Part shown: one piece after another, positions 1 to 8,326 of the stretch
Layout: each line of letters begins with the position of its first letter
Numbering within the stretch: position 1 is the stretch's first letter
Source: Microbacterium hydrocarbonoxydans
GTDB lineage: Bacteria; Actinomycetota; Actinomycetes; Actinomycetales; Microbacteriaceae
Length of the DNA stretch: 64,000 nt
Direction: 5' to 3'
Assembly (NCBI RefSeq): GCF_900105205.1
Contig: NZ_FNSQ01000005.1
Span: 434,001-498,000 of the forward strand
Notes under the pieces: model-generated
Database searches by the model: none
What the model saw: only the letters and a program-made list of their open reading frames with translations
What the model was told of the DNA's origin: nothing
Made by a program: the position numbers and the translations under genes

Positions 1-191
1 GCTGGGACGTGCCCGATTCGCAGGCCAACTTCATCTGGCTGCCCACCGGCGAGCGCACCGACGACGTCGCGGCAGCGTTCGTCGCGGCGGACCTCATCGT
101 GCGCCCGTTCTCCGGCGACGGCATCCGCATCTCCGTCGGCGAGGAGGCAGCGGTCGACCGCGTTCTGGAGGTCGCCTCGACCCTGCGGTGA
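1..191 (+). CDS. C-terminal part of a HisC-like PLP aminotransferase
   Basis: The reading frame is open from the window edge (first complete codon at base 3) to a TGA at 189-191, so the gene starts upstream. The visible ~62 residues contain FIWLPTG, then DLIVRPF and GDGIRISVGEE. This is the usual end of class I/II fold-type I aminotransferases of the histidinol-phosphate/aromatic amino acid group, where the RPF arginine and the GIRIS segment line the substrate carboxylate site. The PLP lysine lies outside the window. Whether it is HisC itself or an aromatic aminotransferase (Pat) cannot be decided from this tail. Confidence 0.75.
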   Translation, partial: WDVPDSQANFIWLPTGERTDDVAAAFVAADLIVRPFSGDGIRISVGEEAAVDRVLEVASTLR

Positions 192-287
192 GCGCCGCGA
201 TCCCGCCTGTTCTCCGGGTTCCCGGCAGTTACGAGGACGTCCTAGGTATGCGTGACCGGGCATGCGCGCGCGGGTAGCGTGGGGGTC

Positions 288-1415
288 GTGACCTCGTCAG
301 AGACTGAACTCGTCCGCGTCCTGGATAAGGACGGCCGCTTCGCGCCCAGTGCGTCCGCCGAGCAGTACCTGCCGTTGATCGAGGCGATCAGCGACGCCGA
401 GCTCGAGCAGTTCTACCGCGACATGGTGGTCATCCGTGCCATCGATGTCCAGGCGACCAACCTGCAGCGTCAGGGCCAGCTCGCCCTGTGGCCGCCGAGC
501 AGGGGACAGGAGGCCGCCCAGGTCGGCTCGGCCCGGGCCGCCCGTGCCCAGGACACGATCTTCCCCTCGTACCGTGAGCACGCCGTGACCCGCATCCGCG
601 GCGTCGACCCGCTCGACATCATCAAGCTCATGCGCGGTGTCTCGCACGGCGGTTGGGATCCGACCGACCCCAAGAACGGCAACACGCGCCTCTACACGCT
701 CGTGCTCGGCTCGCAGACCCTGCACGCCGCGGGCTTCGCGATGGGCCTCAACTTCGACGGTCGCTCCGGCACCGGCGACCCCGAGCGTGACGAGGCCGTG
801 ATCGTCTACTACGGCGACGGAGCCTCGAGCCAGGGCGACGTGCATGAGGCGATGGTGTTCGCCGCGAGCTACCAGGCGCCCACCGTCTTCTTCCTGCAGA
901 ACAATCACTGGGCGATCTCGGTGCCCGTCTCGACCCAGTCGAGAGTGCCCCTCGTCGAGCGCAGCGCCGGCTACGGCATCCCCAGCGTCCGCGTCGACGG
1001 CAACGACGTGCTCGCCAGCTACGCGGTCTCGCGCACGGCGCTCGAGGAGGCGCGCAGCGGCGGGGGACCGCGGGCGATCGAGGCCGTGACCTACCGACTC
1101 GGCGCTCACACGACGAGCGACGACCCGACGAAGTACCGCGGGTCCGACGAGGAGCAGTCGTGGGCGGAGCGCGACCCGATCGACCGCATGCGCGCGTTCC
1201 TGGAGAACCGCGGCGCGGCAGGGCAGTTCTTCGCGGACGTGGATGCCGAGGCGGCCGACGCCGCCGAGGACCTGCGCGCCCGCACGGTCGAGCTCGGGCC
1301 GCCGACCGCCGACAAGATCTTCGATCACGTGTACAGCGACCCTCATCCACTCATCGCGGAGCAGAAGGCCTGGCGCGAGCGGTATGAGGCGTCGTTCGAA
1401 GGAGGCGGCCGGTGA
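288..1415 (+). CDS. 2-oxo acid dehydrogenase E1 component, alpha subunit (PdhA/BkdA type)
   Basis: This is the thiamine-diphosphate-dependent alpha subunit that decarboxylates a 2-oxo acid and, with the beta subunit, reductively acylates the lipoyl group of E2. The TPP motif is clear: YGDG at about residues 175-178 and NN about 28 residues later (QNNHWAIS). Length is ~375 residues, normal for the family. I chose GTG 288 rather than the in-frame GTG at 252, because a -10-like TAGCGT (275-280) lies 7 bases before it, a leaderless arrangement seen across this window. The stop overlaps the E1beta start. Pyruvate and branched-chain substrates cannot be told apart from sequence alone; the separate alpha and beta chains and the aminotransferase neighbour slightly favour a branched-chain or aromatic 2-oxo acid. 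Confidence 0.88.
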   Translation: MTSSETELVRVLDKDGRFAPSASAEQYLPLIEAISDAELEQFYRDMVVIRAIDVQATNLQRQGQLALWPPSRGQEAAQVGSARAARAQDTIFPSYREHAVTRIRGVDPLDIIKLMRGVSHGGWDPTDPKNGNTRLYTLVLGSQTLHAAGFAMGLNFDGRSGTGDPERDEAVIVYYGDGASSQGDVHEAMVFAASYQAPTVFFLQNNHWAISVPVSTQSRVPLVERSAGYGIPSVRVDGNDVLASYAVSRTALEEARSGGGPRAIEAVTYRLGAHTTSDDPTKYRGSDEEQSWAERDPIDRMRAFLENRGAAGQFFADVDAEAADAAEDLRARTVELGPPTADKIFDHVYSDPHPLIAEQKAWRERYEASFEGGGR

Positions 1416-2392
1416 CTCTCGAGACGATGCCTTTCAGCAAGGCACTCAACGCCGGTCTGCGGGCGGCGATGGAAGCCGACTCCAAGGTCCTGCTCATGGG
1501 CGAGGACATCGGAAAGCTCGGCGGCGTGTTCCGGGTCACCGAGCACCTGCAGCGTGACTTCGGCGACCGTCGGGTGCTCGACACCCCGCTGGCCGAGTCC
1601 GGAATCGTCGGCACCGCGATCGGTCTGGCGATGACCGGGTTCCGGCCCGTCATCGAGATCCAGTTCGACGGCTTCGTCTTCCCCGCATTCGACCAGATCA
1701 CCACGCAGCTGGCGAAGCTCACGAACCGTCACGAGGGCAAGCTGAGTCTGCCCATCGTCATCCGCATCCCGTACGGCGGCCACATCGGCGCCGTCGAGCA
1801 CCACCAGGAGAGCCCCGAGGCGTACTTCGCGCACACCCCGGGCCTGCGGGTGGTCTCGCCCTCGACTCCCAACGACGCGTTCTGGATGATCCAGGAGGCC
1901 ATCGCATCGAACGACCCCGTGATCTTCATGGAGCCGAAGAGCCGCTACTGGACCAAGGGCGAGGTCGACCTCGACGGATCCGCGGTCTCCCTGCACGCCT
2001 CCCGAGTCGTGCGCACCGGATCCGACGTGACCCTCGTCGGACACGGCGCGATGGTGACGACGCTGCTGCAGGCGGCGGCGCTCGCCGAGGCCGAGGGCAC
2101 CAGCTGCGAGGTCGTCGACGTGCGCTCGCTGTCGCCGATCGACTACGAGCCGATCCTCAACTCGGTGCGCAAGACCGGACGCATGGTCTACGCCCAGGAG
2201 GCGCAGGGGTTCACCAGCGTCGGTAGCGAGGTCGCCGCCACCGTCATGGAGCGCGCCTTCTACGCACTCGAGGCCCCGGTGCTTCGCGTCTCGGGGTACG
2301 ACACCCCGTTCCCGCCCGCGAAGCTTGAGGGCTCCTACCTCCCGGATGCCGACCGCATCCTCGAGGCCGTCGATCGTTCGCTCGCCTACTGA
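1412..2392 (+). CDS. 2-oxo acid dehydrogenase E1 component, beta subunit (PdhB/BkdB type)
   Basis: Beta subunit of the E1 heterotetramer (transketolase pyrimidine-binding and C-terminal domains), 326 residues. Visible features are the N-terminal ALNAGLRAAMEAD and LLMGEDIGKLGGVF, where the glutamate of GED activates the TPP aminopyrimidine, and the C-terminal transketolase domain around VVDVRSLSPIDYEPI. The GTG start at 1412 overlaps the E1alpha stop (GTGA), so the two subunits are translationally coupled, as expected for a stoichiometric complex. It is followed by a 123-base gap with nested inverted repeats before E2. Confidence 0.9.
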   Translation: MTLETMPFSKALNAGLRAAMEADSKVLLMGEDIGKLGGVFRVTEHLQRDFGDRRVLDTPLAESGIVGTAIGLAMTGFRPVIEIQFDGFVFPAFDQITTQLAKLTNRHEGKLSLPIVIRIPYGGHIGAVEHHQESPEAYFAHTPGLRVVSPSTPNDAFWMIQEAIASNDPVIFMEPKSRYWTKGEVDLDGSAVSLHASRVVRTGSDVTLVGHGAMVTTLLQAAALAEAEGTSCEVVDVRSLSPIDYEPILNSVRKTGRMVYAQEAQGFTSVGSEVAATVMERAFYALEAPVLRVSGYDTPFPPAKLEGSYLPDADRILEAVDRSLAY

Positions 2393-2393
2393 C

Positions 2394-2494
2394 CCTCGTT
2401 CGATGTTCACAATTCAGCAAGAATCAGAGCAGGCCCGACGGGTTTGCCCCGTGCAGGTCACTTCTGCCAGGTTCATGCTGAGTTCTGAACGAGG
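2394..2494. repeat. Nested inverted repeats between E1beta and E2
   Basis: Outer arms CCTCGTTC (2394-2401) and GAACGAGG (2487-2494) are perfect complements. Inside them AATTCAGC (2411-2418) faces GCTGAGTT (2477-2484) with one mismatch, and the centre (about 2441-2457) can form a small ACGGG/CCCGT hairpin. The transcript could therefore fold into one long structure just upstream of the E2 ribosome binding site. It may be a processing or attenuation element; there is no T run, so a classical terminator is unlikely. Confidence 0.45.
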
Positions 2495-2515
2495 CACTCT
2501 CCGAAAGGACCGCAT

Positions 2516-3871
2516 ATGAGCACGCAGAACTTCACCCTCCCCGACGTCGGCGAGGGGTTGACCGAAGCCGAGATCGTCGCGTGGAAGGTCGCCCCCGGCG
2601 ACACCGTGGCGATCAACGACGTCATCTGCGAGATCGAGACGGCGAAGTCGCTGGTCGAACTGCCGTCGCCGCATGCGGGCGTCGTCGGCGAGCTGCTCGT
2701 CGCCGAGGGCACGACGGTCGAGGTCGGCTCGCCGATCATCACCTTCGTGACGGATGCCCGTGACGACGCCGGTCCCGGGGTCATCGCCACGGCCGAGGCG
2801 CCGGCTCCCGAAGAGGGCGGCGGCTCGGTGCTCGTGGGCTACGGCTCTGGCACCGGCGCGACCTCCCGTCGCAAGCGCCCGGCGGAGCGGCCCGTCCGCT
2901 CGTCGGTCGGCGTGATCGCGAAGCCGCCGATCCGCAAGCTCGCCAAGGACCTGGGCGTCGACCTGACGACCGTCACGCCGACCGGCGCCGACGGCGAGGT
3001 CACCCGCGACGACGTCGTGACGCACGCCTCGCAGGCCAGTGTCTTCCGCAACATCGAGACCCCCGAATGGGGAGAGGTCCGCGAGGAGACCGTGCCCGCG
3101 CCGCAGAGCGCACCGGCAGGGCTCGCCCGCGGGCTGTCGCCTGCTCCGGCATCCGCTCCCGCATCCGACGACCGCACCGAGTCCATCCCGGTGAAGGGCG
3201 TGCGCAAGGCGACCTCGTCGGCGATGGTGCAGAGCGCGTACTCCGCCCCCCACGTCACGGTGTGGAAGGAGATCGATGCGAGCCGCACGATGGAGCTCGT
3301 CAAGCGCCTCAAGGCGTCGCCGGACTACGCCGACATCCGCGTCTCACCGCTGCTGATCATGGCCCGCGCCGTGATCTGGGCTGCGCGCCGCACCCCGATG
3401 GTGAACGCCGCCTGGATCGAGACCGAGGGCGGCGCCGAGATCTCGGTGCGCCACTACGTCAACCTCGGCATCGCCGCTGCCACGCCGCGCGGTCTGCTCG
3501 TGCCCAACATCAAGGACGCCCAGGACCTGAGCATGAAGGACCTCGCTCGGGCCCTGAACCGCCTCACGCTCACCGCCCGCGAGGGCAAGACGAGCCCGGC
3601 GGACCAGCAGGGCGGCACGATCACGATCACCAACATCGGGGTCTTCGGGATGGATGCCGGCACCCCGATCATCAACCCCGGCGAGGCCGGGATCGTGGCC
3701 ATGGGCACGATCAGCCAGAAGCCGTGGGTCGTCGACGGCGAGGTGCGCCCCCGCTGGGTCACCACGGTCGCCGGATCGTTCGACCACCGCGTGATCGACG
3801 GCGACGGCATGAGCCGGTTCATCGCCGATGTGGCATCCGTGCTCGAGGAGCCCGCGCTGCTCGTCGAGTGA
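2516..3871 (+). CDS. 2-oxo acid dehydrogenase E2, dihydrolipoamide acyltransferase
   Basis: Acyl-transferring core of the dehydrogenase complex, ~451 residues. Domain order: one lipoyl domain (about 1-80) with the lipoylated lysine in [11 protein letters not shown] (K44); a linker; a peripheral-subunit-binding domain (about 134-168) with [15 protein letters not shown]; and a catalytic CAT domain from about 225 with the active-site motif [12 protein letters not shown] (His424, Asp428). The start ATG 2516 follows a good Shine-Dalgarno (CGAAAGGACC). No E3 (lipoamide dehydrogenase) gene follows, so E3 must come from elsewhere in the genome. Substrate (pyruvate or branched-chain 2-oxo acid) is not decided by sequence. 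Confidence 0.92.
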   Translation: MSTQNFTLPDVGEGLTEAEIVAWKVAPGDTVAINDVICEIETAKSLVELPSPHAGVVGELLVAEGTTVEVGSPIITFVTDARDDAGPGVIATAEAPAPEEGGGSVLVGYGSGTGATSRRKRPAERPVRSSVGVIAKPPIRKLAKDLGVDLTTVTPTGADGEVTRDDVVTHASQASVFRNIETPEWGEVREETVPAPQSAPAGLARGLSPAPASAPASDDRTESIPVKGVRKATSSAMVQSAYSAPHVTVWKEIDASRTMELVKRLKASPDYADIRVSPLLIMARAVIWAARRTPMVNAAWIETEGGAEISVRHYVNLGIAAATPRGLLVPNIKDAQDLSMKDLARALNRLTLTAREGKTSPADQQGGTITITNIGVFGMDAGTPIINPGEAGIVAMGTISQKPWVVDGEVRPRWVTTVAGSFDHRVIDGDGMSRFIADVASVLEEPALLVE

Positions 3872-3905
3872 GGACGGGTCACGCCGACCAGGCTTCCGCT
3901 CGTCG

Positions 3906-4445
3906 CTACGGCATCCTCAGCGTCGCGAGCGTCGTGATCGACGCCGGCACGGGATCCCAGCGACGCACGCCGCGGGCGTGACCCCGGATGTCACCGCCGA
4001 CGAGCTCCAGCGCTTCCGCCAGGTCGGCGACCCGGAGCCTGCGGGCAAGGGCGACGTGCGGCATCCACTCTCCGGTCGCGGTGTGCGGCGCATCCGTGCC
4101 CGGACCGAGGGCGTCGTACACCGCGGTGCGGAGCGCGAGCAGCTCAGCGGTCGGCACGACGCTGCGGGCGAGTACACGTCGGTCGCCGATGCCGAACAGC
4201 AGGGGAGCGCCCAGCGTCACGGGGAACGCAGGGAGACCCTCGAAGACCTCCGCCCCCACCGCCGGCAGCCCGATCCGGGCCCCCAGTGTGATGTGCGGGC
4301 GGTTGCTCGCAGACGTGTGCGCGGCGAGGCTCGAGAGCCCGCGTGCGGCGAGAGCCTCCCATTCGGCTCGGATCGCGGACTCGGCCGCCGGGTCGAGGAG
4401 CAGTTCGATCGATGAGGGGGGGCGCCGCGGCTCGGGTTCGCGCAT
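3906..4445 (-). CDS. 2H phosphoesterase, 2'-5' RNA ligase superfamily
   Basis: About 179 residues with the two-histidine architecture of LigT-like proteins: the first motif is NRPHITLG near residue 70 and the second WMPHVALA near residue 128. These enzymes act on 2'-5' or 2',3'-cyclic phosphodiester bonds in RNA or nucleotides. The canonical motif is HxT/S, so the second motif here has lost its hydroxyl residue (HVA), which may weaken or change catalysis. It is convergent with E2 and begins directly after the stop of a small membrane protein gene on the same strand, so the two probably share a transcript. The biological substrate is unknown. Confidence 0.7.
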   Translation of the reverse strand: MREPEPRRPPSSIELLLDPAAESAIRAEWEALAARGLSSLAAHTSASNRPHITLGARIGLPAVGAEVFEGLPAFPVTLGAPLLFGIGDRRVLARSVVPTAELLALRTAVYDALGPGTDAPHTATGEWMPHVALARRLRVADLAEALELVGGDIRGHARGVRRWDPVPASITTLATLRMP

Positions 4446-4655
4446 CTAGTCGTTCTCGCGGCGTCGCAACTGCTCCCAGATGACGGTCCAGATGAGCCCG
4501 AGCATGAGACCGGCGGGGGCGCCGACCGCAGCTCCGATACCCGGATCGCCCGCAGCGGCACCGATACCGAGACCGATGACCGCGCCGACGGGGAGACCGA
4601 GCAGCAAGGGCACGGAAGCCATGCCGCCTCGAGGTTCGCGTCTGGGTTCCATCAC
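4446..4655 (-). CDS. Small glycine/alanine-rich membrane protein
   Basis: A 69-residue product with a charged N terminus (EPRREPRGG), two glycine/alanine-rich hydrophobic stretches (about residues 13-36 and 39-60), and a charged tail WEQLRRREND. It looks like a two-helix hairpin membrane protein. The stop codon (4446-4448) abuts the start codon of the downstream 2H phosphoesterase, suggesting an operon. I do not recognise a named family. The composition is coding-like rather than shadow-like because the hydrophobic and charged blocks are cleanly separated. Confidence 0.55.
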   Translation of the reverse strand: MMEPRREPRGGMASVPLLLGLPVGAVIGLGIGAAAGDPGIGAAVGAPAGLMLGLIWTVIWEQLRRREND

Positions 4656-4722
4656 GCCAACATATACGCGAGCGCCGACGCATCACGGGTGCCAGGGCGG
4701 CCGGCCGTGACGGGGATGCCCC

Positions 4723-5943
4723 TCAGTCGACCGCGCTGAGCCGCCGCTCGGCCAGCAGTGGCACGGCCACCTCCCGGGCGGCACGGCGGGCCGTGGCGAC
4801 GGCGCCGACCGAGACGACCTCGGCGCCCAGCGTCGAGGCGAGGATCTCGGGCGCCGGCAGGTGCAGCTGTGCAGGAAGCACCTCGCGGGCCGCATCCAGC
4901 ACCGGGGCGATGCTCTCGGCCACCGCCCCGCACACGATCACGCGGGAGGGGTCGTACATGCTGCCGAGCACGCCCACCACGCGTGCGAGCGTCGCTCCGA
5001 CGCGGGAAGTGGTCAGCAGCGCGTCGGCATCGCCTGCCGACGCGGCCGTCAGCACGGCTCGCGGATCGATGCGATCCGCGCCCGCGAGCCGACCGATCGC
5101 GGAGTCCGACGAGATCTCGCCGCTCTCCACGGCTGCTCGCACCTGGTCCTGCAGGGCGTACCGGAGGCCGAAGGCCGAGCCGACGCCGATGATGTGGTCG
5201 AACACGACCCCCTCGCCGACCCCGCCGTGGGCGCCGTGCAGCACATGGCCGTCGACGACGACACCGCCGCCGAAACGCTCGCTGGCGAGCAGGGCGACGT
5301 AGTCGCGGCATCCGACGGCTGCGCCCGCCGAGCCTTCGGCGATCGCCGCGAGCTGGGCGTCGTTCTTGATCTCGACGACCGGAGCCCAGTCGGCCAGGAC
5401 TTCGGCGAGGCCGGGGTTGGTGCGTTCCCAGAAGCCCTCGGGATGCGGGGGAGAGATTCCGGCGCGGTTCACCGGGGCGGCGACGCCGATGCAGATCGCG
5501 AGCACCGCCTCTCGGGTGACGTCGGCCTCGGCGAGCGCGAGGTCCATCTGCCCGAGGATCGTCGCCCGTCGCTCGTCGGCGCTCTGCGTCGGATCGAGAT
5601 CGACGCGGTGGTGCACGCGGGTGTGGTCCTGCAGCTCGGCGACGGTGACGGCGAGGTGGGTGTCACCGGCATCCACCCCGATCACGACGCCGAGATCGGA
5701 TGCCAGCACGAACCGCCTGGCGGGACGCCCTGCCCGGTAGCTCCCGGCCGCGCGGGCGTTGGGGAGCTCGCGCAGCACGCCGGCGTCGACGAGCGTGTCG
5801 ATGCCGTCGATGGCGGTGGAGCGGGTCAGCGAGGTGCTCGCCATCGCCTCGGTCGCGGTGAACTCACCGGCTGCCCAGGCGAAGTCGAGGATGGCGCCGA
5901 CGCTCGCGCGCCCGGTGCCGAGCCCTGCGGAGACTTCTGTCAC
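4723..5943 (-). CDS. ROK-family transcriptional repressor of the adjacent sugar operon
   Basis: About 406 residues: an N-terminal winged helix-turn-helix (about 15-75; FTATEAMASTSLTRSTAIDGID as the recognition region) followed by a sugar-kinase-like ROK domain with VIGVDAGDTHLAVTV and the sugar-binding region around EIKNDAQLAAIAE. The usual CxCGxxGC zinc motif of ROK kinases is not evident, which fits a regulator. I prefer GTG 5943; an upstream extension to 6063 would run through the promoter and operator region. The gene diverges from the sugar ABC operon at 6045, so it most likely represses that operon and is released by a sugar or sugar phosphate. Confidence 0.85.
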   Translation of the reverse strand: MTEVSAGLGTGRASVGAILDFAWAAGEFTATEAMASTSLTRSTAIDGIDTLVDAGVLRELPNARAAGSYRAGRPARRFVLASDLGVVIGVDAGDTHLAVTVAELQDHTRVHHRVDLDPTQSADERRATILGQMDLALAEADVTREAVLAICIGVAAPVNRAGISPPHPEGFWERTNPGLAEVLADWAPVVEIKNDAQLAAIAEGSAGAAVGCRDYVALLASERFGGGVVVDGHVLHGAHGGVGEGVVFDHIIGVGSAFGLRYALQDQVRAAVESGEISSDSAIGRLAGADRIDPRAVLTAASAGDADALLTTSRVGATLARVVGVLGSMYDPSRVIVCGAVAESIAPVLDAAREVLPAQLHLPAPEILASTLGAEVVSVGAVATARRAAREVAVPLLAERRLSAVD

Positions 5944-5990
5944 GGGCCTTGACCTCACTCTCGTCCAGATGAGAGAGTACCCTTCATCGA

Positions 5991-6015
5991 AGTAAATTCG
6001 CTCACTAGATTTAGT
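5991..6015. promoter_or_regulatory. Candidate ROK operator in the divergent promoter region
   Basis: AGTAAAT (5991-5997) and ATTTAGT (6009-6015) form an inverted repeat with one mismatch, separated by 11 bases. They sit in an unusually A+T-rich patch between the ROK gene and the binding-protein gene. AT-rich dyads of this kind are typical ROK/NagC/XylR operators. The assignment is inferred from position and symmetry. Confidence 0.5.
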
Positions 6016-6044
6016 CTGCGGATCTACAGGACGAAAGGACGACG

Positions 6045-7388
6045 GTGTCTGTGAAACCCCCACGCCCGGCGAAGATCGTGGCCGGTGCGGCCGCGCTCGC
6101 CCTCGTCGGCGCCGCTCTGACCGGCTGCTCGACAGCCGGCGGACCCGAGACCATCCGCTTCACGTTCAGCAAACGTGAGGCGATCGAGTTCATGACCGGT
6201 CTGGTCGCCGACTACAACGCCTCGCAGGACGATGTGCGGGTCGAGATCGACACCTCTGGTGTCGACGTGGTCTCGGCGAGCTTCGTCCGGGGCAACCCGC
6301 CCGACATCATGCTCGCCAACTACAACTACGAGATCGCGCGGTTCGTGCAGCGCTGCGCGCTCACCGATCTCTCCGACACCGAGGCCGCATCGAGCATCCG
6401 CGACGACCTGCAGCCGCTCATGGAGCAGTACGGCACCTGCGCGGGGCGCACCAGCGCCCTGCCGTACTCGGTGATGGCGGCATCCGTCATCTACAACAAG
6501 CAGATCTTCGACGAGCAGGGACTCGAGGTCCCGCAGACCTGGGACGAGCTCCTCGCCGTCGCCGACCAGTTGAAGGATGCGGGCATCGACCCGTTCTACG
6601 CCACCTTCAAGGACGACTGGACCGTCGCGCAGGGCTGGTACGACTACACCGCCGGCGGATCCGTCGACGTGATCGACTTCTTCGACGCACTCGCAGAGGA
6701 GGGCACCGAGGTCGGTCCCGACTCCGAGCGGTCGTTTCAGAAGGACTTCGCCGAGCCGATGGAGCGCATGATGCAGCTCGCCGAGGACTACACGAACGAG
6801 GATGCCCCGAGCCGAGGCTACGGCGACGGCAACCTCGCTTTCGGCAAGGGCGAGGCGGCGATGTACCTGCAGGGGCCGTGGGCGTTCAGCGAGATCGCGA
6901 AGACCGCGCCCGACCTCGAGCTCGGTACCTTCCCGCTGCCCATGACCGACGATCCCGCCGACCTCGGCGTGCGCGTGAACATGGACCTCGCGGCGATGAT
7001 CCCCGAGGAGTCACGGCACCAGGAGGCGGCGAGGGACTTCCTCGAGTACCTGTTCCAGCCCGAGAACATCGAGGAGTACAACGCCTCGCAGCTCGGCTTC
7101 ACACCGACGAAGGATGCTCCGGCTCCCGACGACCCGCGGGTCGAGGGGATGATCGAGTACTACGAGAACGGTCAGATCTACCAGGGGCCCTCGGTGCTCG
7201 TGCCCAAGACGCTCCCGCTGAACAACTACGTGCAGGCCATGGTGCTCGGCGCGTCCCCGTCTTCCACCCTGCGCACGATGGATGCCGACTGGGCGAGGAT
7301 CGCGTTCCGCGCTCCGATCCCGTCGACCCAGGACAACGCGTCCGGTGAGGACTCCGCATCCGGCGAGACAGAGGAGTCCACGCCATGA
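6045..7388 (+). CDS. Sugar ABC transporter, extracellular binding lipoprotein
   Basis: About 447 residues. A signal peptide with lipobox LTGC (Cys28) makes it a membrane-anchored lipoprotein. The mature part reads like a family 1 solute-binding protein (MalE/UgpB type): a FTFSKREAIEFMTGLVADYNA start, a hinge region SVMAASVIYNKQIFDEQGLEVPQ TWDEL, and GKGEAAMYLQGPWAF, the typical C-terminal-lobe motif. It starts at GTG 6045 after GAAAGGA (6032-6038). It is the first gene of a four-gene operon with two permeases and a GH13 glucosidase, so an alpha-glucoside is the likely ligand. Expression is probably repressed by the divergent ROK protein. Confidence 0.9.
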   Translation: MSVKPPRPAKIVAGAAALALVGAALTGCSTAGGPETIRFTFSKREAIEFMTGLVADYNASQDDVRVEIDTSGVDVVSASFVRGNPPDIMLANYNYEIARFVQRCALTDLSDTEAASSIRDDLQPLMEQYGTCAGRTSALPYSVMAASVIYNKQIFDEQGLEVPQTWDELLAVADQLKDAGIDPFYATFKDDWTVAQGWYDYTAGGSVDVIDFFDALAEEGTEVGPDSERSFQKDFAEPMERMMQLAEDYTNEDAPSRGYGDGNLAFGKGEAAMYLQGPWAFSEIAKTAPDLELGTFPLPMTDDPADLGVRVNMDLAAMIPEESRHQEAARDFLEYLFQPENIEEYNASQLGFTPTKDAPAPDDPRVEGMIEYYENGQIYQGPSVLVPKTLPLNNYVQAMVLGASPSSTLRTMDADWARIAFRAPIPSTQDNASGEDSASGETEESTP

Positions 7389-8326
7389 CCAACATCACGA
7401 AGCCCAACACCCCCACGACCGACACGACGGCGATCGTCACCGGAGGTGCGCGCAAACTCGGCCGCCGCAAGGGCCGCGTCGAGCCGATCTACTACCTCTT
7501 CCTGCTGCCGACGCTCGTGCTCTTCACCCTCGCGATCACCGTCCCTGGGGTGATGGGGATCTTCTTCAGCTTCACCGACTCGATCGGCATCGGGGAGTGG
7601 AGCTTCAACGGACTGACGAACTACATCGCGATGTTCAGCGATCCGGCGATCCTGCAGAGCTACCTGTTCACGTTCGGGTTCTCGATCGCCACCGTGATCG
7701 TGGTCAACGTCATCGCCTTCCTGCTGGCGGTCGGGCTGACCTCCCGCATCCGCTTCAAGACGGGGCTGCGCACGATCTTCGTGATCCCGATGGTGATCTC
7801 GGGCATCATCATCGCCTACGTCTTCAACTTCCTGTTCTCGAACTCGATCCCGGCCGCAGGGGCCGCCACCGGCATCCCGTGGCTGTCGACCAGCCTTCTC
7901 GCGAATCCCGATCTCGCGTGGGTGGCGATCGTCATCGTGACCGCGTGGCAGGCGGTACCGGGGACTCTGCTCATCTACATCGCGGGACTCCTGTCGGTGC
8001 CGGGCGAGGTCTACGAAGCCGCCAGCATCGACGGCGCGAACAAGGTGCAGCAGCTCACGCGCATCACGATCCCGCTCGTCGCGGGGTATGTCGTGATCAA
8101 CGTGATCCTCGGCTTCAAGGGCTTCCTCAACGCCTACGACATCATCGTCGGCCTCACCAACGGCGGCCCAGGCACCGCCACCCGCAGCGTCGCGATGACC
8201 ATCATCGCGGGCTTCAACGGCGGTGACTACGCCTACCAGATGGCCAACGCGACGATCTTCTTCATCGTTGCCGTGCTCATCTCCCTGCTGCAGCTCTCGC
8301 TGACCCGCGGAAGGAACGCACTCTGA
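7385..8326 (+). CDS. Sugar ABC transporter permease (MalF/UgpA type)
   Basis: 313 residues with six predicted transmembrane segments after a basic N terminus, and the permease EAA loop EAASIDGANKVQQLTRITIPL, which docks the ATPase. ATG 7385 overlaps the binding-protein stop (ATGA), so it is translationally coupled. No ATP-binding subunit is encoded nearby; in actinomycetes a shared MsiK-type ATPase commonly energises such CUT1 transporters, and this is inferred here. Confidence 0.92.
   Translation: MTNITKPNTPTTDTTAIVTGGARKLGRRKGRVEPIYYLFLLPTLVLFTLAITVPGVMGIFFSFTDSIGIGEWSFNGLTNYIAMFSDPAILQSYLFTFGFSIATVIVVNVIAFLLAVGLTSRIRFKTGLRTIFVIPMVISGIIIAYVFNFLFSNSIPAAGAATGIPWLSTSLLANPDLAWVAIVIVTAWQAVPGTLLIYIAGLLSVPGEVYEAASIDGANKVQQLTRITIPLVAGYVVINVILGFKGFLNAYDIIVGLTNGGPGTATRSVAMTIIAGFNGGDYAYQMANATIFFIVAVLISLLQLSLTRGRNAL

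Noticed and set aside
297..1346. A 349-residue open frame antisense to E1alpha, and similar long antisense frames under most genes
   Set aside because: These are shadows of GC-rich codon use (third-position G/C), with Arg/Ala/Gly-rich nonsense sequence and no start signals.
5944..6063. Extension of the ROK protein to a start at 6063
   Set aside because: It would run through the operator and the binding-protein start, and the extra residues (IYFDEGYSLIWTRVRSRP) do not look like a ROK N terminus.
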